From Bryobacterales bacterium (GTDB lineage: Bacteria; Acidobacteriota; Terriglobia; Bryobacterales; Bryobacteraceae), in assembly GCA_020847975.1 (NCBI GenBank), contig JADLBD010000208.1:1-45650 (forward strand): a stretch of 45,650 bases of DNA. The letters run 5' to 3'. This document shows, piece by piece, positions 15,825 to 22,385 of this stretch (its first letter is position 1; every line of letters starts with the position of its first letter). The notes under the pieces were generated by a model. That model was not told the origin of the DNA. It did no database searches and worked only from the letters and a program-made list of their open reading frames with translations. A program made the translations under genes and the position numbers.

Positions 15825-17384
15825 ATGCAAACATGGCTGATGCTTCTCTGCGCCGCGGCGCTGCCCGCGCAGGTGCTCGATATCGGCAGCCGCAAGCAAC
15901 TGTTCATCGATCACAAACTGCTCGAGATGTCCGAGGGCATCACGCTGACGGCGAACCCGCCTTACCAGACACGGGAAAAGCTCGTCACCATCAACGCACC
16001 CTGGGAACACGATGCGCGGATAGGCAGCTATTCCACCGTGGTTCAGGAAAACGGCCGCATCCGCTTGTGGTACGAGATTCTCGCGGGCGAACCTCCTCCC
16101 GGACAGAACCCGCCGTTCATGGGCATGGCCTACGCCGAATCCCTCGACGGAATTCACTTCGGAAAACCCGTGTTGGACCTCGTCGAGCGCAACGGCTCGC
16201 GGGCGAACAACGTAGTGATGCCGGTGGATGGCGTGGCCGCCGCCATCGGAGGCGCTTCCATCTGGAGGGACGACAATCCGAATTGTCCGCCTGGGGCGCG
16301 CTACAAGTCGTGGTCGAAGTTCTACCCGAAGAAAGGTTCGGGTCTGCGCGGGCCGCACCGTCTCTGGGTATCCCCCGACGGGCTGCGCTGGAAACTCGAC
16401 GAGCGGCTGATGACCGGACTTCGCGCGGCCGATACGCAGCCCTCGTGGTTCTGGGACCCGCGTGTGGGCCGCTATGTTGGTTACAGCCGCGAATGGGTTC
16501 GTGACGAAACCTCGTATGGCGCGCGCATGGCAAGCTACAACGAATCGAATGACATGATCCATTGGGATAGCTTTGCGATTGCGCTCGAGCCGGACGAGCG
16601 CGATCTCACTGCTTCCCCCGCGATGAGCATCGACCCGTTTCACGCCACGGTGCGCGGCGAGGATCTTCTTCCTCCGGGCGGCGGCAAGACAGCGGCAGCC
16701 GCGTCCCCGCTCGATTTCTATGGCCCCGGCGTATTTCCCTACGAAGGCGTCTACATCGCGCTCATTCCTGTCTTTCACCACTTTCGCGGAAGCGGCGCCG
16801 AGGCCTCTCCATCCACCTCGGATATCCAACTCGCGGTGAGCCGCGACGGGCGTCATTTTTCGCGCCCCCTGCCGAGGCGCCCTTTCCTCCGCACCGGCCC
16901 TGATGGCGCGTTCGATTCCAAATGGATCTATCCCGTGCTGCGCCCCGTGCGCATGGGCGGCGAGTTGTGGATCTATTATTTTGGCCAGAATATTGACCAT
17001 TCCCACCGTCTCGATCCCGCGGCCAAGGGAAGGGAAGCCGCCATCTCGCGCGCCGTGATGCGCGTGGACGGCTTTGTCTCCGCCGACGCGGATTACGAAG
17101 GAGGCTGGTTTCTCTCCCCGCCGCTGCGCTTCAATGGATCACGCCTCGAACTGAATCTCGATACCGGCGCGGGCGGCATGGCCAAAGTGGAGATCCTCGA
17201 GGAATCCGGCAAGCTCATTCCCGGCTTCACGCTCGCCGATGCGGACCCGCTCAACGGCAACAAGGTGCGCATGACGGCGTCGTGGAAAGGAAGCAAGGAC
17301 GTGTCCCCGCTTGCCGGGCGGACGATTCGCCTGCGCGTCAGGATGCGAAGCGCGAAGCTGTATGCGCTCCAGTTTGTGGAATAG
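15825..17384 (+). CDS. Secreted beta-propeller protein resembling glycoside hydrolase clans
   Basis: 519 residues with a short Sec signal (WLMLLCAAALPAQ). Sequence motifs recall five-bladed propeller hydrolases of the GH32/GH43 type: IRLWYEIL, MGMAYAESLDGIHFGKPVLD, HRLWVSPDGLRWKL, IQLAVSRDGRHFSRPL. These 'S-x-D-G-x-x-F/W' elements repeat roughly once per blade. The C-terminal 100 residues form a separate beta domain (LELNLDTGAGGMAKVEILEE). I cannot place catalytic acids with confidence, so it may be a hydrolase or a non-catalytic binder. Similar hypothetical proteins are common in Acidobacteriota and Planctomycetes. Located between the SelA-like gene and the Tat-family gene. Confidence 0.6.
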   Translation: MQTWLMLLCAAALPAQVLDIGSRKQLFIDHKLLEMSEGITLTANPPYQTREKLVTINAPWEHDARIGSYSTVVQENGRIRLWYEILAGEPPPGQNPPFMGMAYAESLDGIHFGKPVLDLVERNGSRANNVVMPVDGVAAAIGGASIWRDDNPNCPPGARYKSWSKFYPKKGSGLRGPHRLWVSPDGLRWKLDERLMTGLRAADTQPSWFWDPRVGRYVGYSREWVRDETSYGARMASYNESNDMIHWDSFAIALEPDERDLTASPAMSIDPFHATVRGEDLLPPGGGKTAAAASPLDFYGPGVFPYEGVYIALIPVFHHFRGSGAEASPSTSDIQLAVSRDGRHFSRPLPRRPFLRTGPDGAFDSKWIYPVLRPVRMGGELWIYYFGQNIDHSHRLDPAAKGREAAISRAVMRVDGFVSADADYEGGWFLSPPLRFNGSRLELNLDTGAGGMAKVEILEESGKLIPGFTLADADPLNGNKVRMTASWKGSKDVSPLAGRTIRLRVRMRSAKLYALQFVE

Positions 17385-17422
17385 GCGCGTTCCTGTACGC
17401 AACTTTGATAGCCTAAGCACCG

Positions 17423-18661
17423 ATGAACCGACGCACATTTCTCGCCTCCTCCGCCTCCACTCTGCTGGCCGCGCCCGTCCCTGCCGCTCCGCCCAAACGA
17501 ATCGCCGCCATCATTACCGAATACTGGCTTGGCTCCCATGCCGACGTGGTGATCGGCAAGTACCTCGAAGGCTACAACCAGGACGATAAGCCGCCTTATC
17601 CGCGCTCGAAGATTGTCGCCATGTTCACCGAGCATGTGCCTAAGAACGACATGAGCCGCCCCATGGCGAAGAAGTACGGCGTGCCGCTCTTCCGCACCGT
17701 GCAGGAAGCGCTCACGCTGGGCGGCGACAAGCTTGCCGTCGACGGCGTCATCCTCATCGGCGAGCACGGCGATTATCCCGTCAATGACAAGGGACAGACG
17801 CTATATCCCCGCTTCGAGATGTTCCTCAAAATCACCGACGTTTTTCGACAGAGCGGGCGCTCCGTGCCGGTGTTCAACGACAAGCATCTTTCCTACAGCT
17901 GGCGCCAGGCGCGGCGCATGGTCGAGATCTCGAAAGAACTGAAGTTCCCCATGCTGGCGGGTTCTTCCGTGCCCGTCGCCTACCGTGTGCCCGCCATTGA
18001 CACCCCGTTCGGCAAAGCACAGAAGTACGCGGTCGCCATCTCCTATAGCGGACTCGATATCTACGGCTTCCACGTGCTCGAGGCTCTCCAGTGCATGGTT
18101 GACCGGCGAAAGGGCGGGGAAACAGGCGTCCGTTCCGTGCAGTGTTTCGAAAAGCAGGATTGCTGGAACTTCATCGAGCGCAACGGCTGGGTGAAGCGCC
18201 TGTTCGAAGAGGCGCTCACGCATAGCAAGACGCGCAAACCCGGCACGCCCAGCGATCTGGTGAAAACGCCCGCGGTGTTCGTTCTCGAATACAACGACGG
18301 TCTGCGCGCGGCCGCATTCCTGATGACTGGCCTTGTCGAGGATTTCACCGTCGCCATCGATGTCGAAGGCCAGGCCAAGCCCGTCTCCACGCTGATGTAC
18401 CTCCAGGAGCGCCGGCCCCATCATCACTTCGGCTGTCTGGTCAGGAACATCGAAAAGATGTTCGAAACCGGCGTGGCGCCTTATCCCGTGGAACGGACCA
18501 TGCTCACCAGCGGCATCCTCGATTTCGCGCTCGAGTCGCGGTTCCAAGGCTACAAGAAGCTCGACACACCCGATCTCGCCAGGGTCCGCTACCAGACCCC
18601 GAATGCTTCCCATTTCTGCACCAAAGGCTGGGGTCCGGACGGCAGACGCCTCGACATATGA
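17423..18661 (+). CDS. Tat-exported protein of a Gfo/Idh-like uncharacterised family (copy 2)
   Basis: 412 residues with a Tat signal at the very N-terminus (MNRRTFLASSASTLLAAPVP). Paralogue of the 2960-4276 product; shared blocks are EALTLGG, IGEHG, SVPVFNDKHLS (residues 147-157), GSSVP, RRKGGETG and QCFEKQDCW versus QCIRGPETW. The first strand (RIAAIITEYWLGSHADVVIG) could be a nucleotide-binding beta-alpha unit, although no GxGxxG is present. The DKHLS block falls where Gfo/Idh/MocA enzymes have EKPLA. Substrate unknown. It is the third gene after the GMC pair; a possible hairpin overlaps its stop codon. Confidence 0.75.
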   Translation: MNRRTFLASSASTLLAAPVPAAPPKRIAAIITEYWLGSHADVVIGKYLEGYNQDDKPPYPRSKIVAMFTEHVPKNDMSRPMAKKYGVPLFRTVQEALTLGGDKLAVDGVILIGEHGDYPVNDKGQTLYPRFEMFLKITDVFRQSGRSVPVFNDKHLSYSWRQARRMVEISKELKFPMLAGSSVPVAYRVPAIDTPFGKAQKYAVAISYSGLDIYGFHVLEALQCMVDRRKGGETGVRSVQCFEKQDCWNFIERNGWVKRLFEEALTHSKTRKPGTPSDLVKTPAVFVLEYNDGLRAAAFLMTGLVEDFTVAIDVEGQAKPVSTLMYLQERRPHHHFGCLVRNIEKMFETGVAPYPVERTMLTSGILDFALESRFQGYKKLDTPDLARVRYQTPNASHFCTKGWGPDGRRLDI

Positions 18662-18680
18662 GGCAGCGCCATCTTTTTTT
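18648..18680 (+). terminator. Weak candidate terminator
   Basis: GCCTC (18648-18652) and GAGGC (18660-18664) can pair around the stop codon, and a run of seven T (18674-18680) follows nine bases later. A smaller GGC-AGC-GCC hairpin sits closer to the T run. The stem is short, so termination may be partial. Confidence 0.3.
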
Positions 18681-18697
18681 CTGAAGTGCAACAATGA

Positions 18698-18759
18698 ACT
18701 CAGACCGGAAGTGATGGCATGTGAAACCCGTTTATGGCAACGGGAAATGAGGTCTGAGT
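18698..18759 (+). promoter_or_regulatory. Nested stem-loop leader before the DegT gene
   Basis: ACTCAGACC (18698-18706) and GGTCTGAGT (18751-18759) are perfect 9-base complements. Between them CCCGTT (18727-18732) and AACGGG (18739-18744) form an inner hairpin. The right outer arm overlaps GAGG (18749-18752), the only ribosome-binding candidate for the ATG at 18764. A six-codon frame ATG 18747 to TGA 18767 ends across that ATG. This looks like a translational control element; the inference is structural only. Confidence 0.4.
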
Positions 18760-18763
18760 CCAT

Positions 18764-20056
18764 ATGACACACGAAAAGCCTCGCAGTGACGAGCAGGCTC
18801 TCGCGGGTGGCTCGCCGGTTCGGACCGAGCCCCTGCCCCTCGAATTCCCCGGCGTGCATTACATGGATGACCGCGAGATCGAAGCGGTGGTGTCCGTGTT
18901 GCGCGCGCGTTCTCCGTTTCGCTACTACGGCATGAATCTGCAAAAGCAGGTGGAGTGTCTGGAAGCCGAGTTTGCCGGATTCCTCGGCGTCAATCACGCC
19001 TTGGCCGTCACCAGCGGCACCGGGGCGCTGCATACTGCCCTCGCCGCCCTCGGTGTGGGACCCGGACACGAAGTGATCGTACCCGCCTACCTCTGGGTCT
19101 CGGTGGCCGCCGCGGTGGTGAATCTGGGAGCCATCCCGGTGCTGGCGGATATCGATGACACTTTCTGCCTCGATCCGTCCGCCGTTCGCCGCAGCATCAC
19201 GCCGCGCACGCGCGCAGTCATCATGGTGCACATGAGCGGCGCCCCCGGCGACGTCGAAGCCGTGCGCGCCGTGGCCCGCGAACACGGCGTGTACCTGCTC
19301 GAAGACTGCGCACAGTGCGCCGGTGGAAGCATCCATGGCAAGCGCGTAGGCACTTTCGGCGACATGGCCGTCTTCAGCTTCCAGATGAACAAGAACATGA
19401 CGGCCGGTGAAGGAGGCTGTGTCGTCACCAACGACAGGCAACTCTATCGCCGCGCAGTCGCCTGCCATGATCTGGGGTATGCCCGTGACGACGAAGGCCG
19501 GCTGGACACCGGTGACCCGGAGTTGTGCCTGTGGGGACGCGGATACCGCATGGATGAGATCCGGGCCGCCATTTTGCGGGTGCAACTCGAGAAACTCCCG
19601 GCAACCATCCGCGCCATGCGCAACAGCAAATACCGCATCCGCCAATCGCTCGCCCCTTTCGAACACGTCCGCTTGCGGCGAATCATCGATCCGGCGGGCG
19701 ATACAGGCTGCTTCCTTCTCACCACCTATGCGGATGCGGAAACCGCGCAGGCCGTGAAGAACGCCCTGCGCGCCGAGGGAATCGTAACGTTCCCGCAAGG
19801 CGTCTCCAACATCCGGATGACGGAGTGGGGACTTCACCTTTACTACAACAACCGCAGCCTGGTGGAACGGAAGGGCCTGGCATTCAGCCTCTCCGAGAAT
19901 GCAGGGCTGGCTCGCGATTACTCGAAGGGCGCTTGCCCCGTGGCCGACAGCCTGTTTGAGCGCAGCCTCGTGCTCGCCGTGCCGTCATGTCTCACCGCAC
20001 GGGATGAAGACGACATTATCCGGGCTTTCGAAAAGACGCTCGGATCCTTGCACTGA
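18764..20056 (+). CDS. DegT/DnrJ/EryC1/StrS-family aminotransferase
   Basis: 430 residues, cytoplasmic. Typical features of sugar or cyclitol aminotransferases: ALAVTSGTGALHTALAALG, VIVPAYLWVSVAAAVVNLGA, LLEDCAQCAGG (D181 contacts the PLP nitrogen) and SFQMNKNMTAGEGG with K210 as the PLP lysine. GYRMDEIRAAILRVQLEKLP is the usual dimer-interface block. Such enzymes transaminate keto-sugars or scyllo-inosose-type cyclitols. The N-terminal 25 residues look unstructured. A structured leader lies just upstream. GH3 and adenylation-carrier-thioesterase genes follow closely, suggesting a role in an amino-sugar or amino-cyclitol product, though surface polysaccharide synthesis is equally possible. 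Confidence 0.85.
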   Translation: MTHEKPRSDEQALAGGSPVRTEPLPLEFPGVHYMDDREIEAVVSVLRARSPFRYYGMNLQKQVECLEAEFAGFLGVNHALAVTSGTGALHTALAALGVGPGHEVIVPAYLWVSVAAAVVNLGAIPVLADIDDTFCLDPSAVRRSITPRTRAVIMVHMSGAPGDVEAVRAVAREHGVYLLEDCAQCAGGSIHGKRVGTFGDMAVFSFQMNKNMTAGEGGCVVTNDRQLYRRAVACHDLGYARDDEGRLDTGDPELCLWGRGYRMDEIRAAILRVQLEKLPATIRAMRNSKYRIRQSLAPFEHVRLRRIIDPAGDTGCFLLTTYADAETAQAVKNALRAEGIVTFPQGVSNIRMTEWGLHLYYNNRSLVERKGLAFSLSENAGLARDYSKGACPVADSLFERSLVLAVPSCLTARDEDDIIRAFEKTLGSLH

Positions 20057-20077
20057 ACCGGGCAAAGGAGGGATGTA

Positions 20078-22372
20078 ATGTTGCACAAAACCGGTTTGAC
20101 CTTCCTCCTCGCGCTGACGGAACTCATCTGTTCCGCCGCCGGCCAGACTCCTATCTACCTCGATTCCAAACAACCGGTTGAGAAGCGAATCCAGGACCTG
20201 CTGGGGCGCATGACACTGCTCGAGAAAGTCGGACAGATGAACATGCCGTGCGTCTATCTCGACCAGCTCGGCAAGGATCCCGTGGCGAAACAGGAAGGAT
20301 GCCGCCGCTTCACTCTCGGCACGCTGACCGCCGATATCGGACCAGGAGGTGGGTTTTTCACGCTCGCCGACAATGCGCTCCAGGGGAAGGCGCGCGAGCA
20401 GGCCATCTATTTCAATGAGCTGCAAAAGCTCGCGCTCGAAAAGACCCGCCTGCGCATCCCGCTGCTGCAAAGCGAGGAGGGCACGCACGGCGTGATGTGC
20501 TCGGATAAGACCATCTTCCCTGAGGGGCTCGCCATTGGCAGCACCTGGAGCATGGACCTGGTCCGCAAGATCTATGCGACTGCGGCGCGCGAAGCTCGCT
20601 CCGCCGGCATTCACCAGTTGTACACGCTGGTGGTGGAACCTAACCGCGATCCCCGCCTGGGCCGTAACGAAGAGGGCTACAGCGAGGATCCCTACCTTTG
20701 TTCGCGCATTGCCGAAGCCATCGTCCGAGGAGCCCAAGGCTACGATGTTTCCGCTAAAGACAAAGTGGCGACCGGCCTTTGCCACTATCCGGGACAAAGC
20801 CAGCCCGCCGGCGGGCTCGAGCGCGGCGCAATGCACATCTCCGACCGCATGCTGTGGGAAGTCTTTCTACCGCCCTGGGCCGCGGGGATTCGCGCCGGCG
20901 CGCTCGGCGTTATGGCCACTTATCCCGCCATCGACGAGGTTCCCACCCACGCTTCGGCGAAAATTCTCACCCACATTTTGCGCGAGCAACTGGGTTTCCA
21001 GGGATTGGTGCTCAGTGAGGGCGGCGGCATCGGGACCCTGGTGTACGAGCGCGTGGCGCCCTCGCAGAAGGAAGCCGGCCAAATGGCGTTGCGCGCGGGT
21101 CTGGATGTCGGAATCTCTTACGAATCGGGCTACATGAAATCTCTCATCGAGAGCGTGCAGGAAGGCAAGGCCTCCATGGGCGACATCGACCGCGCCGTGA
21201 CGCGCACCCTGCGGCAGAAGTTCCAGCTCGGACTGTTCGAACATCCCTACGTCGATCCGGACGAGGCGGCCCGTCTGGCTCACACAAAAGAGAATCAGGA
21301 CCTGGCGCTCCGTGTGGCCCGCGAAGGCATCGTGTTGCTCAAGAACGATGGGAACCTGCTGCCCCTGAGCAAGAACGTGAAGTCCATCGCCGTGATCGGC
21401 CCCAATGCCGACGACCGGCGCAACCAGCTTGGCGACTACGTCCCGAGGCGCATCCTGCAAAATGTGGTGACGGTCCTGGCCGGAGTGCGCGCGAAAGTAC
21501 CCAATGCCCAAATCAAGTACGTCAAGGGCTGTGACGTATTGGACCCGGAGCCCAATGAGATCGCCTTGGCGAAGCAGGCAGCGAGCCAGGCAGACGTGAG
21601 CATCGTGGTGTTGGGCGAACGTCACATGGGCACTCCGCGCGCAACCGATGGGGAAGGCAGTGATGTTGCCAGCCTCGATCTTACCGGCCGGCAGCAGGAC
21701 CTGCTCGAAGCCGTTGCATCCGCCGGCAAGCCTACCGTGCTCGTGCTGGAGAACGGAAGGCCGCTCTCCATCCGCTGGGCCGCCGAACATCTACCCGCCA
21801 TTGTGGAAGCCTGGAACTGCGGCGAGCGAGGCGGTGAGGCTGTCGCCGACGTGCTCTTCGGCGATTACAATCCCAGCGGCCGCCTGCCCATCACGGTTCC
21901 GCGCCACGCCGGCCAATTGCCGATGTACTACAACTACATGCCTTCGAAATCCCGGCGGCGATATGTGGACTTTCCCATCACGCCGTTGTGGGAATTCGGC
22001 TACGGTCTCAGCTACACCAAGTTCGAGTACTCGAACCTCAACATCAGCGCAAAACAAATCGGCATGCGGGGCAGTGTCGAAGTCAGTGCCGACATCGCCA
22101 ACGCCGGCAGCGTCGCCGGAGAGGAAGTGGTCCAGCTTTACATCAACCAGGAGGTCAGCTCCGTCACGCGCCGCGTGAAGGAGCTGAAAGGATTTCGAAA
22201 GTTCGCACTCCCGCCCGGCGCGAAGAAGTCAGTGCGCTTCACCCTCACACCCGAGGAACTGTCCATCTACGATCAGCACATGGTGCGCCGCGTCGAACCC
22301 GGCGTCTTCCACGTGATGGTCGGCAGTTCCTCGGAGCAGGTCCGGCTCAAAGGCAGCTTCGAGGTGCGATAA
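20078..22372 (+). CDS. Secreted glycoside hydrolase family 3 protein with altered catalytic residues
   Basis: 764 residues; Sec signal (LTFLLALTELICSAAGQ); start after AAAGGAGGG. Domain order is normal for GH3 beta-glucosidases: N-terminal barrel (IQDLLGRMTLLEKVGQMNMP, then EEGTHGV), alpha/beta sandwich (SIAVIGPNADD) and C-terminal FnIII-like domain (GSVAGEEVVQLYINQE). The position of the conserved SD nucleophile reads GLVLSEGGGIGTL, that is S313-E314 in place of Ser-Asp. The usual KH motif of the barrel reads GLCHYPG (C235-H236). I recall similar GH3 proteins in Acidobacteriota, so this may mark a subfamily with different chemistry or substrate, not a dead copy. It lies 21 bases after the DegT gene and 13 before the next gene. 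Confidence 0.85.
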   Translation: MLHKTGLTFLLALTELICSAAGQTPIYLDSKQPVEKRIQDLLGRMTLLEKVGQMNMPCVYLDQLGKDPVAKQEGCRRFTLGTLTADIGPGGGFFTLADNALQGKAREQAIYFNELQKLALEKTRLRIPLLQSEEGTHGVMCSDKTIFPEGLAIGSTWSMDLVRKIYATAAREARSAGIHQLYTLVVEPNRDPRLGRNEEGYSEDPYLCSRIAEAIVRGAQGYDVSAKDKVATGLCHYPGQSQPAGGLERGAMHISDRMLWEVFLPPWAAGIRAGALGVMATYPAIDEVPTHASAKILTHILREQLGFQGLVLSEGGGIGTLVYERVAPSQKEAGQMALRAGLDVGISYESGYMKSLIESVQEGKASMGDIDRAVTRTLRQKFQLGLFEHPYVDPDEAARLAHTKENQDLALRVAREGIVLLKNDGNLLPLSKNVKSIAVIGPNADDRRNQLGDYVPRRILQNVVTVLAGVRAKVPNAQIKYVKGCDVLDPEPNEIALAKQAASQADVSIVVLGERHMGTPRATDGEGSDVASLDLTGRQQDLLEAVASAGKPTVLVLENGRPLSIRWAAEHLPAIVEAWNCGERGGEAVADVLFGDYNPSGRLPITVPRHAGQLPMYYNYMPSKSRRRYVDFPITPLWEFGYGLSYTKFEYSNLNISAKQIGMRGSVEVSADIANAGSVAGEEVVQLYINQEVSSVTRRVKELKGFRKFALPPGAKKSVRFTLTPEELSIYDQHMVRRVEPGVFHVMVGSSSEQVRLKGSFEVR

Positions 22373-22385
22373 AGTCAACAGATAA

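Noticed and set aside
14493..17006. 837-codon open frame on the minus strand opposite the SelA-like and propeller genes
   Set aside because: It lies antisense to two well-supported genes; high third-position G+C keeps the complementary frame open. No family motif or ribosome-binding site.
17801..19837. 678-codon minus-strand frame opposite the Tat-family and DegT genes
   Set aside because: Spans two real plus-strand genes and their intergenic region, with composition typical of a shadow frame.
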